A DNA stretch of 46,153 nucleotides, from positions 1 through 46,153 of the forward strand of contig JACQZT010000261.1 in NCBI GenBank assembly GCA_016213755.1, in the 5' to 3' direction. The position numbers and the translations under genes were made by a program. Every line of letters starts with the position of its first letter. Positions within the stretch are counted from its first letter, which is position 1. Positions 1 through 9,478 of the stretch are shown one piece after another. The DNA comes from Acidobacteriota bacterium (GTDB lineage Bacteria > Acidobacteriota > Terriglobia > Bryobacterales > Bryobacteraceae). Under the pieces are notes generated by a model. That model did not search any database, had not been told where the DNA came from, and saw nothing but the letters and a program-made list of their open reading frames with translations.

Positions 1-140
1 ACCCTCCCGGAATTTCTCGCAACTGCCGCCAAACCCTCAATCCTCGTGAAATTCATCCGAGACCGGCTTGATCTGTCCAGAACCGAAGGAACCAGCTTGG
101 CAGCATGAGAGGCCAACCTTCACATATCGGTACTCTCAAG

Positions 141-159
141 CACTGTACTGTCCCCGGTT

Positions 160-160
<1 letters not shown>
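141..160 (-). repeat. REP-like GGGGACAG motif after the htrA stop
   Basis: Read on the minus strand, CCGGGGACAG followed by TACAGTG comes directly after the htrA stop codon. A related CGGGGACAG occurs at 43966-43974, also just after a stop codon. Short GGGGACAG-containing repeats are common REP-type intergenic repeats in some soil bacteria; that family assignment is from general knowledge and two copies cannot prove it. The rest of 1-159 has no supportable gene; a T-rich terminator is not evident. Confidence 0.25.
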
Positions 161-1298
<1,138 letters not shown>

Positions 1299-1302
<4 letters not shown>

Positions 1303-1907
1303 ACCTGTTGGATGCTCCGTAGCGACCGGTACACTTCCACGGTCTGGTTGCAGGTGTCCTCTCTGGTACCCGAGGTGTCGATCACGTAGTGTGCGTATTT
1401 CCGTTTCTCTTCCAAAGGCATCTGCCGGGCGATGCGCGCCAGCGCCTGTTCGCGGCTCAAGCCGTCGCGCTTCATGGCCCTCTCCAGTTGGGCTTCCAGC
1501 GGACAGACAGTCACAATCAGCCGGTCGAAACGGCGCCAGCTTCCGGTTTCCACCAGAATCGCGGCTTCCACCACCGCTATTCGATTCGGATCCGCCGCCG
1601 CCGCTTCGGCGATCAACTGCTCTTCGCGCCGGATCACCACGGGGTGCATAATCCCGTTCAGCAAGGCCAGACGCTCGGGCCGGGCGAAGACCTCCTCGCC
1701 CAGCTTGCGGCGGTCGATCCGCTCCCCTTCATCCAGGATACCGCGCCCGAATTCCCGCACCACGGGTTCCCAGGCCGCACCGCCGGGTTCCAGGGCCTGG
1801 TGGCCCAGTTCGTCGGCTTTGACCAGATAGCAGCCCAACTCGGCCAGGGCCCGGCCGACGTGGCTCTTGCCGGTGGCAAACCCGCCCGTGAGCCCTACGC
1901 GGAGCAT
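1299..1907 (-). CDS. coaE: Dephospho-CoA kinase
   Basis: This 202-residue protein catalyses the last step of coenzyme A synthesis, ATP-dependent phosphorylation of the 3'-hydroxyl of dephospho-CoA, in the cytoplasm. It begins MLRVGLTGGFATGKS, a P-loop at residues 7-15. KADELGHQALEPG matches the substrate-binding DADxxxHxL region, and LLNGIMHPVV and VVEAAILVE are family landmarks. The length is normal for CoaE. I chose the ATG at 1907 because it puts the P-loop at the very N-terminus; the frame is open further upstream but that part reads through folD and is not CoaE-like. The start overlaps the 3' end of folD by 13 bases and the stop overlaps the htrA start by 4, giving a folD-coaE-htrA transcription unit. 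Confidence 0.95.
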
Positions 1908-2824
1908 AGGCCGAGTCTCCGCTCGGCAGCCGCGATGGTGTTCACCATGAGCATGGCCACGGTCAGCAATCCCACGCCGCCGGGGACCGGCGTGTAGGCG
2001 CCCGCGGCCAGGGCGACCTCGGCCGGATGCACATCGCCCACCAGGACGCTGCCGTTTTTCTCGAACAGCGCCAGTTTCTCCGGCGCGCCGGCCAGCAGGG
2101 AGCGGGCCTGGGCGCCATCCGTGAGGCGGTTCATGCCCACGTCGATCACCGTCGCACCGGGCTTGATAAACTCGCGGCGCACCAGCGCGGGCTTGCCGAT
2201 GGCGGCCACCAGGATGTCGGCGCGGGCGCATTCCTCCGCCAGATTGGACGTGCGGGAATGGCAGATGGTCACGGTGGCGTGCTGGTGCAGCAGCATCAGC
2301 GCCATGGGCTTGCCCACGATGTCGCTGCGGCCCACCACCACCGCGCGCCGCCCGGCCACCGGAATCTCGTACCGCCGCAGCAGCTCCATGATTCCGGCCG
2401 GCGTGCAAGGCCGCAGCCCGGGCCGGTTAGCCACCAGGTGGCCGACATTGACGGGATGGAAGCCGTCTACGTCCTTCTCGGGCTGGATGGCGGCCAGCAC
2501 GGCGCGCGACTCCGCCTGTTTGGGCAGCGGCAATTGCACCAGGATGCCGTCCACCTCCTCGCGCCGGTTCAGCTCCTCGATGGCGGCCAGCAGTTCCGCG
2601 GTCGTGACCGACTCGGACGGAGTGAGTTTCTCGCTCGCGATGCCCAGTTCCTGGCACACCTTCACCTTGTTTCGGACATAGATCTCCGAACCCGGGTCGC
2701 TGCCCGCCAGAATGACCGCCAGGCGCGGCGCCCGGCCCGCTTGGGCCACGATCTTCCGAACGCGCGGCAGACATTCCCGCTGGATTTCGTCGCGGACCCA
2801 CTTACCATCCAGGATGCGGCTCAT
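1895..2824 (-). CDS. folD: Bifunctional methylenetetrahydrofolate dehydrogenase/cyclohydrolase
   Basis: FolD interconverts 5,10-methylene-, 5,10-methenyl- and 10-formyl-tetrahydrofolate using NADP, supplying one-carbon units for purine and formyl-Met synthesis. The 309-residue protein has the catalytic Tyr49/Lys53 pair in EIYVRNKVK, the substrate-binding DGILVQLPLP (92-101), the Rossmann VVGRSDIVGKP (164-173) and the signature PVPGGVGLLTVAML (279-292). The ATG at 2824 (MSRILDGK) gives a typical FolD N-terminus; the open frame extends upstream into the divergent region, but that extension is not FolD-like. It is the first gene of the folD-coaE-htrA group, divergent from the TIGR03435 gene with a shared intergenic region of about 147 bases. 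Confidence 0.95.
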   Translation of the reverse strand: MSRILDGKWVRDEIQRECLPRVRKIVAQAGRAPRLAVILAGSDPGSEIYVRNKVKVCQELGIASEKLTPSESVTTAELLAAIEELNRREEVDGILVQLPLPKQAESRAVLAAIQPEKDVDGFHPVNVGHLVANRPGLRPCTPAGIMELLRRYEIPVAGRRAVVVGRSDIVGKPMALMLLHQHATVTICHSRTSNLAEECARADILVAAIGKPALVRREFIKPGATVIDVGMNRLTDGAQARSLLAGAPEKLALFEKNGSVLVGDVHPAEVALAAGAYTPVPGGVGLLTVAMLMVNTIAAAERRLGLCSA

Positions 2825-2873
2825 ACCATTCGCAGGATAACAGATGAAAACCCGGAGAACCGCCGGCCGCTCC

Positions 2874-2901
2874 TTGACTGCGATATTTTGGAACTTATCG
2901 G
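2874..2901 (+). promoter_or_regulatory. Possible sigma-70-like promoter for the TIGR03435 operon
   Basis: TTGACT at 2874-2879 is separated by 16 bases from TATCGG at 2896-2901, inside the folD/TIGR03435 divergent intergenic region. The -35 fits the consensus well and the -10 is weak. Initiation here would give a leader of about 60 bases before the ATG at 2972. This is a consensus match only. Confidence 0.3.
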
Positions 2902-2971
2902 GTCGCTGTCCGGAATCCATGTTGACGCACGTTTCGCGGATCGGCGAAACCCTTAAGGAGATGGGAGAAAC

Positions 2972-3799
2972 ATGATACGAGACCTCGCAGGCGCCACCTT
3001 GTTTGTTCTTGCTTCGTGCGCGGTCCAGACGCAGCCCCCGCCGGCCTTCGAGGTCGCATCCATCAAGCCGGCCGCGCCCATGACCGGTGGCCGGATGATG
3101 GTCCGCATGGGCGGCGATCCGGGGAGAATCAACTACACCGGCGTCACCCTGAAGGACGTCCTGGCGCGGGCGTATGACGTGAAGCGGTACCAGATCAGCG
3201 GGCCATCCTGGCTGGACAGCGAGCGCTATGACATCGTCGCCAAGGTGCCGGACGGCGCCCCGCGGGAGCAGATCCCGGCCATGCTGCAAAGTCTGCTGGC
3301 GGAACGATTCAAGATGGCCGTGCATCGGGAGAGCAAGCAACAGCCGGCCTACGCGCTGGTGGTCGGCAAGAACGGGCCGAAGCTGAAGAAATCCGAAGTC
3401 ACCGGCGACAGCGGCGCCCGCGCAACCGAACCCCGGGGCACCATGATGATGTCCAGCAACGGACGCCTGGAGGCCAGGAAGACCACTCTGGGGGCCTTCT
3501 CGGACCTGCTTTCGAAACTGCTGGACCGTCCGGTGGTGGACCTGACCAAGCTCGAAGGGTACTACGACATCACGCTCGAGGTTGCGATGGAGGACCTGGC
3601 CGGCATGAGGAAGTTGCCGGCGATGGCGGGGCCGGGACCGGGCGGACCGAGGCAGGAAGGCGGTCCCGCCCCCGACAGCGCTCCCTCGGCGTCGATCTTT
3701 ACGGCGGTGCAGCAGCTTGGACTGAAGCTGGACACGCGGAAACTGCCGATCGACTACATCGTCGTCGGCCAGGCGAACAAGGTTCCGACGGAAAACTGA
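2972..3799 (+). CDS. TIGR03435 family protein (predicted lipoprotein)
   Basis: A 275-residue member of the TIGR03435 family, which is expanded in soil Acidobacteria and has no established biochemical role. Visible hallmarks are FEVASIKPA near the mature N-terminus, GVTLKDVLARAYDVKRYQISGP, a WLDSERYDIVAKVP segment, LLAERFKMAVHRE, and a C-terminal LLDRPVVDLTKLEGYYD block. The N-terminus is hydrophobic and ends in LASC, a plausible lipobox, so it is probably lipid-anchored at residue 16. A strong ribosome-binding site (AAGGAGATGG) precedes the ATG. It is the first gene of a plus-strand group; the receptor begins 10 bases after its stop, suggesting a shared envelope task. The family call is secure; function is unknown. 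Confidence 0.92.
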   Translation: MIRDLAGATLFVLASCAVQTQPPPAFEVASIKPAAPMTGGRMMVRMGGDPGRINYTGVTLKDVLARAYDVKRYQISGPSWLDSERYDIVAKVPDGAPREQIPAMLQSLLAERFKMAVHRESKQQPAYALVVGKNGPKLKKSEVTGDSGARATEPRGTMMMSSNGRLEARKTTLGAFSDLLSKLLDRPVVDLTKLEGYYDITLEVAMEDLAGMRKLPAMAGPGPGGPRQEGGPAPDSAPSASIFTAVQQLGLKLDTRKLPIDYIVVGQANKVPTEN

Positions 3800-3809
3800 G
3801 ACCGGCGGA

Positions 3810-6704
3810 ATGGCATCCCATCGCAGCTTCGGCTTTCCGCGGCCGGGAATCGCGGTGCTCGCGTGCTGCTCGTTCTTGGCGGCGGCGGAGCATCACGGGC
3901 AGGTCCGGTTCGGCGGTCTGCCGGTGCCCGGCGCCACCGTCACGGCGGCTCGAGGCGACCAGCGGTTCACGACCATCTCCGATCCGCAAGGCGCGTATTC
4001 GTTCGCCGAACTGGCGAACGGCGTCTGGACGATACGAATCGAGATGCAGTGCTTCGCGCCGCTGGAGCGGGAAGTAGCGGTCGCTCCCGCCGCGCCGGCG
4101 CCGGTCTGGGAGTTGAACCCGCTGCCGTTGGAGAAGCTCAATTCGAGCGCGCCCCCGCCGAAGCCGCAAGCCGTCGGCGAGACGAACCAGGCGCCGAGCG
4201 ACGGGTTTCTGATCAACGGCAGCGTGAACAACGGCCTGGCCTCGCCCTGGGCGCAGCCGGCCGCCTTCGGCAACTACCGCAAAGGGCCGCGTTCGCTCTA
4301 CAACGGCAGCCTGGGGCTGGCCTTCAACAACTCCCTCTGGGACGCCCGCTCGTTTTCGCTCACCGGCCAGAACACGCCCAAGCCGGACTACAGCCGCGTG
4401 CAGGGCATGGCGTCGTTCGGCGGGCCGCTTCGGATTCCGCGCCTGGGCCTGCGCGAAGGCCCGAATGTGACGTTGAATTACCAGTGGACCCGAAACCGCA
4501 ATGCAACGATGCACACGGCGCGCGTTCCCACGGCAGCCGAACGGTCGGGCGACTTATCGCAAACGCCGGGCGCGGCGTTTGCGATGAACGCCATCCCGCC
4601 CAGCCGGATCAGCCCTCAAGCCCGGGCGCTCCTGGGCTTCTATCCGCTGCCGAACTTCAACGCCGGCGCGGGTTACAACTACCAGACGGCGCTGGTGGGA
4701 TCGAGCCACCAGGACAGCCTGCAATCGCGCGCGAACAAGTTCATCGGCAAGAAAGACCAGGTCTACGGCGCGTTCGCCTTCGAGAGCGCGCGCGGGGACA
4801 ACACCAACATCTTCGGCTTCCTGGGTACCACCAGTTCGCTCGGTCTGAACAGCTCCGTGAACTGGACGCACCGCTTCGGGATGCGCGGGTTCTCGAATCT
4901 CGGCTTCCAGTTCAGCCGCCAGTCGATGCGCACGACGCCGTTCTTCGCCGGCCGGCTGAACGTCTCCGGCCGCGCTGGAATCGCCGGCAACAACCAGGAG
5001 CCGGCCCACTGGGGCCCGCCCTCGCTTGTGTTCTCCAGCGGCATCGCGGCGCTGTCCGACGTCCGGAATTCGGCCACCCACAATCAAACGGGCGGAATCT
5101 CGGCATCGCTGTTCCGGGCGCACGGCGCGCACAACATCACGGCGGGCGCGGGTTTCCGAAGGCAGCAGTTCAACGCGTGGTCGCAGCAGGATCCGCGCGG
5201 CACGTTCACCTTCACGGGAGCCGCGGCGGGCAGCGATCTGGCCGGCTTTCTGCTCGGCATCCCGGACACGAGTTCCATCGCCTTCGGCAACGCCGACAAG
5301 TACCTGCGGGCCGCGGCCTGCGACGCCCACATCACCGACGACTGGCGCTTCGGCCCCTCGCTGACCTTCAACGGCGGCGTGCGCTGGGAGTACGGCGCAC
5401 CCATCACGGAACTCTACGGGCGACTGGTGAATCTGGATGTCGCGCCCGCCTTCTCCGCCATCGCTCCGGTGGTGGCGGCGAGCCCCGTGGGTCCGCTCAC
5501 CGGCCGCCGGTACCCCGACTCGCTGGTAAACCCGCATAGGCGCGCCTTCCAGCCGCGCGCCGGTCTTTCGTGGCGCCCGGTGCTGGCCTCCTCGCTGGTG
5601 ATTCGCGCCGGATACGGAGTCTACTACGACACTTCCATCCACCTGCCCATCGCCGCGCGCATGGCGCAGCAACCGCCGCTTTCCCGGAGCCTGAGCGTCG
5701 CCAACAGCGCCGCCAATCCGCTGACACTCGCCGACGGCTTCCGCGCGCCGCCGGACGCCACCACCAACACCTTCGCGGTCGACCCCAATTTTCGAGCCGG
5801 GTACGCGCAGACGTGGCAGCTCTCGATCCAGCGGGATTTGCCCAGCTCGACGGTGGTTACCGCGACCTATCTGGGGACCAAGGGCACGCGCGCGCAGCAG
5901 CAGTTCCTGCCCCATACCTGGCCCGCGGGCGGGCTCAGCCCGTGCCCGTCCTGCCCGTCCGGGTATGCGTACCTGGCCTCCAACGGCAACTCGACGCGCG
6001 AGTCCGGGCAGATCCAGTTGCGCCGCCGGCTGGGCGGCGGCTGGGCCGCGCAGTTGAGTTATACCTTTTCGAAGTCGATTGACAATGCCGCGCTGGGCGA
6101 CCGGGGGCAGGGGGCAACGGTAATCGCGCAGGACTGGCGAAACCTGAGCGGCGAGCGCGGCCTCTCCAGTTTCGACCAGCGTCATTTGCTGAGCGCCCAG
6201 ACGCAGTACACCAGCGGCATCGGCCTCGGCGGCGGCACGCTGCTGGATGGCTGGAGAGGACGCCTGACGCAGGATTGGACCATCACGGCCGTGGCCGGCG
6301 CGGGCAGCGGCCTGCCCCTCACTCCGGTCCACATGGCGGTGGTGGGTGGCACGGGCATCATCGGCAGTGTCCGGCCCGACTACACCGGCGCCCCGCTCTA
6401 CGCAGCTCCGCCCGGCATGTTCCTCAATCCCGCCGCTGTCGCCTCCCCCGCGCCGGGCCGATGGGGCAATGCGGGACGCAATTCCATCACCGGCCCGGCC
6501 CAGTTCACCCTGAATGCGGGCCTGGGCCGCATCTTTCGCTTGACGGAACGCCTTAGCGCCGACTTCCGGCTGGATGCCGTGAACGTGCTCAATCACGTCA
6601 CTTTCCCGAGCTGGAACGTGGTTTCGACCAGCGCGCAGTTCGGGCTGCCCGCCGCGGCCAACCCGATGCGCCACGTGCAGGCGAGCATGCGAGTGAGGTT
6701 CTAA
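3810..6704 (+). CDS. Oar-like outer-membrane receptor with carboxypeptidase-regulatory-like domain
   Basis: A 964-residue outer-membrane beta-barrel of the acidobacterial Oar/TonB-receptor-like type. A signal peptide (about 1-26, AVLACCSFLAAA) leads to a CarboxypepD_reg/Cna-B-like domain (about 27-95: GLPVPGATVTA, TTISDPQGAYSFAELANG). The rest is repetitive strand-rich barrel ending in MRVRF, a typical aromatic C-terminus for BamA recognition. Between the N-terminal domain and barrel there is SDGFLINGSVNNG but no convincing complete plug like that of the receptor at 9479-11776, so TonB dependence is uncertain. The start is the ATG 10 bases after the TIGR03435 stop; the VWFA gene starts three bases after its stop. 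The substrate is unknown. Confidence 0.88.
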   Translation: MASHRSFGFPRPGIAVLACCSFLAAAEHHGQVRFGGLPVPGATVTAARGDQRFTTISDPQGAYSFAELANGVWTIRIEMQCFAPLEREVAVAPAAPAPVWELNPLPLEKLNSSAPPPKPQAVGETNQAPSDGFLINGSVNNGLASPWAQPAAFGNYRKGPRSLYNGSLGLAFNNSLWDARSFSLTGQNTPKPDYSRVQGMASFGGPLRIPRLGLREGPNVTLNYQWTRNRNATMHTARVPTAAERSGDLSQTPGAAFAMNAIPPSRISPQARALLGFYPLPNFNAGAGYNYQTALVGSSHQDSLQSRANKFIGKKDQVYGAFAFESARGDNTNIFGFLGTTSSLGLNSSVNWTHRFGMRGFSNLGFQFSRQSMRTTPFFAGRLNVSGRAGIAGNNQEPAHWGPPSLVFSSGIAALSDVRNSATHNQTGGISASLFRAHGAHNITAGAGFRRQQFNAWSQQDPRGTFTFTGAAAGSDLAGFLLGIPDTSSIAFGNADKYLRAAACDAHITDDWRFGPSLTFNGGVRWEYGAPITELYGRLVNLDVAPAFSAIAPVVAASPVGPLTGRRYPDSLVNPHRRAFQPRAGLSWRPVLASSLVIRAGYGVYYDTSIHLPIAARMAQQPPLSRSLSVANSAANPLTLADGFRAPPDATTNTFAVDPNFRAGYAQTWQLSIQRDLPSSTVVTATYLGTKGTRAQQQFLPHTWPAGGLSPCPSCPSGYAYLASNGNSTRESGQIQLRRRLGGGWAAQLSYTFSKSIDNAALGDRGQGATVIAQDWRNLSGERGLSSFDQRHLLSAQTQYTSGIGLGGGTLLDGWRGRLTQDWTITAVAGAGSGLPLTPVHMAVVGGTGIIGSVRPDYTGAPLYAAPPGMFLNPAAVASPAPGRWGNAGRNSITGPAQFTLNAGLGRIFRLTERLSADFRLDAVNVLNHVTFPSWNVVSTSAQFGLPAAANPMRHVQASMRVRF

Positions 6705-6707
6705 GAG

Positions 6708-8750
6708 ATGCGCCGCGTGACCGCCACGGTTTTTTCATCCCTGTGGATCCTCGCGGCCCAGCAGCCGCCGCCGGACCCGGCCCTGCCCAGGTTTCAGAGC
6801 ACCTCGCAGCTCGTGATCGAAGTGGTCACAGTGAACGACAAGAACGGCAAGCCGCTGGAGGGTCTCCAGGCCGGCGACTTCACCCTCACCGAAGACGGCG
6901 TGCCGCAAAGTATCCGGATCTGTGAGTTTCAGAAGCTGCCCGGGCCGGAGGACGCCGCGGTCGAACCGGCAACTCGCACACGGAACGCGCCCGCCGCGCC
7001 GGGCGGTCTCCGCTACCAGAACCGCCGGCTGCTGGTGCTGTACTTTGATATGAGCGCCATGCCGCCGCCGGACCAGTTGCGCGCCTTCGCCGCGGCGAGG
7101 AAGTTCCTGACCTCGCGGATGACGCCCGCCGACCTGGTAGCGGTGATGGAATTCGCCGGCGGCGCGGTGAAGCTGCTGCACGATTTCACGGACGATCGCG
7201 ACCAACTGGCGGCCACGCTGAACCAGCTCGTCGCGGCCAGCCAGGGTCTGGACGAAAACGCCGGCGATGAAAGCTCGCCCGACACCGGCTCCGCGTTCGG
7301 CCAGAACGACAGCGAGTTCAATATCTTCAACACCGACCGGCAACTTTCCGCACTGCAAACGGCGGCCAAGATGCTCGGCGCGCTGAACGAACGCAAGTCG
7401 CTGATCTACTTCGCCAGCGGGCTGCGGCTGAACGGCGCCGACAACCGGGCGCAGTTGCGCGCCACGCTGAACGCGGCCATCCGCGCCAACGTGGCGTTCT
7501 TCCCCCTCGATGCGCGCGGCCTGGTGGCGCAGGCGCCGGCCGGCGACGCAGCCCAGGGTTCGCCGGGAGGGGCCGGCCTATACACCGGCGGGGCGGCGAT
7601 GGCCACGATGAACAACCTCCAGCGCTCGCAGGACACGCTGTATGCCCTGGCGTCCGACACCGGCGGCAAGGCCCTGTTCGATTACAACGACCTGTCGATG
7701 GGCATCGTCCAGGCGCAGAAGGCGGCCTCGAGCTACTACATCCTCGGCTACTACCCGGCCAATGCCGCGCTCGACGGCAAGTTCCGCCGGATCAAGATCT
7801 CGCTGCGGGAGTTTCCTTCGGCGAAGCTGGACTACCGCCAGGGATACTTCGCCGGCAAGGAATTCGCCAAATTCACGGCGGCCGACAAGGAACGTCAACT
7901 GGAAGACGCGCTGATGCTGGGCGATCCGATCACGGATCTCACCATCGCGATGGAGGTCAACTACTTCCAGTTGAACCGCGCCGAGTACTACGTGCCCGTG
8001 GTGATGAAGATCCCCGGCAGCGAGCTGGTGCTGGCGCGCAAGGGCGGCGCCGAGAGGACCGTCATCGACTTTATCGGCGAGATCAAAGACGAGTACGGCA
8101 CGACCATTCAGAACCTCCGCGACAAAGTCAATATCAAGCTGAGCGGCGAGACCGCGGCCGAGCTGGCCCGGCGCCACATCCAGTACGATACGGGCTACAC
8201 ACTGCTGCCGGGTGCGTACACCATCAAGGTCCTGGCCCGCGACAACGAAACCGGACGCATCGGGACGTACCTGAGCCAGTTCACCATCCCCAACCTGAAC
8301 AAGGAAACCCAGCGAGTGCCGATCTCCAGCGTCGTGCTGAGCAGCCAGCGCATCGATTTGCGCGAGGCCCTCTACACGGCCGGCAAGGACCAGGCGCAGA
8401 TCTCCAATCCGCTGGTGCAGGAAGGACAGAAGCTGATCCCCAGCGTGACGCGCGTGTTCAGCCGGAGCCGGGAGATGTACGTCTACCTGCAAGCCTACGA
8501 ACCCTCGGCCGCCAGCGTCCAGCCGCTGGTCGCGTACGTGACGTTCTATCGCGGGCCGGCCAAGGCCTTCGAAACGCCCCCGCTTACGGCGACCGAAGCA
8601 CTGAACAACCGGCTAAAGACCGTGCCGCTGAAGTTCGGCATCGCGCTGGCCAAACTGCCCCCAGGCCGCTACACCTGCCAGGTGACGGTGCTGGACCCCA
8701 AGGCTCGGAAGGCGGCCTTCTGGCAGGCGCCGATCCTGTTGGCGCGATAG
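6708..8750 (+). CDS. VWFA-related acidobacterial domain protein (TIGR03436 type)
   Basis: A 680-residue exported protein. A short signal peptide is followed by FQSTSQLVIEVVTVNDKNGK and LEGLQAGDFTLTEDGV, the entry motif of acidobacterial VWFA-related proteins. A von Willebrand A-like domain runs over about 100-345 (LLVLYFDMSAM as a partial MIDAS start, LVAVMEFAGGAVKLLHDFT, KSLIYFASGL, ASSYYILGYYP). The C-terminal half is beta-rich and ends FWQAPILLAR. No transmembrane helix is evident apart from the signal. It follows the Oar-like receptor by 3 bases and precedes a helical protein, so it is probably translated as part of this operon. Adhesion or scaffolding is suggested by the fold; no ligand can be named. 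Confidence 0.88.
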   Translation: MRRVTATVFSSLWILAAQQPPPDPALPRFQSTSQLVIEVVTVNDKNGKPLEGLQAGDFTLTEDGVPQSIRICEFQKLPGPEDAAVEPATRTRNAPAAPGGLRYQNRRLLVLYFDMSAMPPPDQLRAFAAARKFLTSRMTPADLVAVMEFAGGAVKLLHDFTDDRDQLAATLNQLVAASQGLDENAGDESSPDTGSAFGQNDSEFNIFNTDRQLSALQTAAKMLGALNERKSLIYFASGLRLNGADNRAQLRATLNAAIRANVAFFPLDARGLVAQAPAGDAAQGSPGGAGLYTGGAAMATMNNLQRSQDTLYALASDTGGKALFDYNDLSMGIVQAQKAASSYYILGYYPANAALDGKFRRIKISLREFPSAKLDYRQGYFAGKEFAKFTAADKERQLEDALMLGDPITDLTIAMEVNYFQLNRAEYYVPVVMKIPGSELVLARKGGAERTVIDFIGEIKDEYGTTIQNLRDKVNIKLSGETAAELARRHIQYDTGYTLLPGAYTIKVLARDNETGRIGTYLSQFTIPNLNKETQRVPISSVVLSSQRIDLREALYTAGKDQAQISNPLVQEGQKLIPSVTRVFSRSREMYVYLQAYEPSAASVQPLVAYVTFYRGPAKAFETPPLTATEALNNRLKTVPLKFGIALAKLPPGRYTCQVTVLDPKARKAAFWQAPILLAR

Positions 8751-8772
8751 CATGATTGGGGGTACGACAACT

Positions 8773-9462
8773 ATGTTCAAAGACGTTATCGAGGGGCTCA
8801 AACTGGTTAAGGAAGGCATCCAGAGCGTACAGACGATCGCCAAAGCCGTGCAGAGCGGAAAGGACTACCTGAAGGCAAAGCATCCGGACGTGCGGAGCGA
8901 TTTGCGCGCGATGGCCGGGGAGCTGGGCAAGAGCCTCTGGTTCGTCAAACAGGCCTCCGCGGTGCTGACCAACTTCCGGTTCGCCGTCGGGGCCGGCAGC
9001 GCGGGCACGGAACTCCGGGCCTTCAACGACCGCTACATCCAGTCCAAGACCGAAGCGCAACGATTGCGCGATCAAATCGACGATCTGCGGACCCATTGCA
9101 GCAAGGTCCGCGATCACGCCATGAGGATTTGCGGATCCGCGGGAGCGGCCGGGTTCGCGAAGCTCTTCGCCATGCTGGGCCTGAACTCGCCCGAGAAAGA
9201 GAAAGAACTGGGCGAGAAGCTCGACCGCTTGGCCTATGAGGACTTCACCGTCGCCAACAGCGCCCAGAAAATGCTGGAATGCCTGGAGAGCGCGTTGAGG
9301 GATATCCAGGACGCGCTGGGCGATGGCGGGGCCATGTATCCGGAGGGAATTCCGCGGGCGGCGGCGCTGCTGGCCCAGTACGGACCGGCGTTCGAGGAGA
9401 TGGAGGAAGAGGCCGCCCTGGGGGCGAAGACGATCCGCGAGATGGTGAAGGATCTGGAGTAG
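8773..9462 (+). CDS. Unrecognised helical protein ending the TIGR03435/VWFA operon
   Basis: I do not recognise this protein. From the ATG at 8773 it is 229 residues, almost entirely helix-forming and rich in Lys/Glu, with heptad-like stretches (IQSVQTIAKAVQSGKDYLKAK; KTEAQRLRDQIDDLRTHC). It has no signal peptide or clear transmembrane segment, so it is probably cytoplasmic unless exported by another route. An in-frame ATG lies at 8752, but it abuts the upstream stop without a ribosome-binding site, whereas GGGGGT precedes 8773. It is the last gene of the group and converges with the minus-strand receptor at 9479. A soluble coiled-coil partner for a membrane or secretion system is one reading; nothing in the sequence fixes it. 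Confidence 0.75.
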   Translation: MFKDVIEGLKLVKEGIQSVQTIAKAVQSGKDYLKAKHPDVRSDLRAMAGELGKSLWFVKQASAVLTNFRFAVGAGSAGTELRAFNDRYIQSKTEAQRLRDQIDDLRTHCSKVRDHAMRICGSAGAAGFAKLFAMLGLNSPEKEKELGEKLDRLAYEDFTVANSAQKMLECLESALRDIQDALGDGGAMYPEGIPRAAALLAQYGPAFEEMEEEAALGAKTIREMVKDLE

Positions 9463-9478
9463 GCCGCGGACAAGGGAC

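Noticed and set aside
2825-3340. N-terminal extension of FolD into the divergent region
   Set aside because: The extension is antisense to the TIGR03435 gene, has no FolD-like sequence, and would make the protein much longer than its family.
4554-6674. Long open frame of about 700 codons on the minus strand opposite the first receptor
   Set aside because: It is antisense to a gene with a clear signal peptide, domains and barrel; composition (Arg/Ala/Gly rich) is that of a GC-rich shadow frame.
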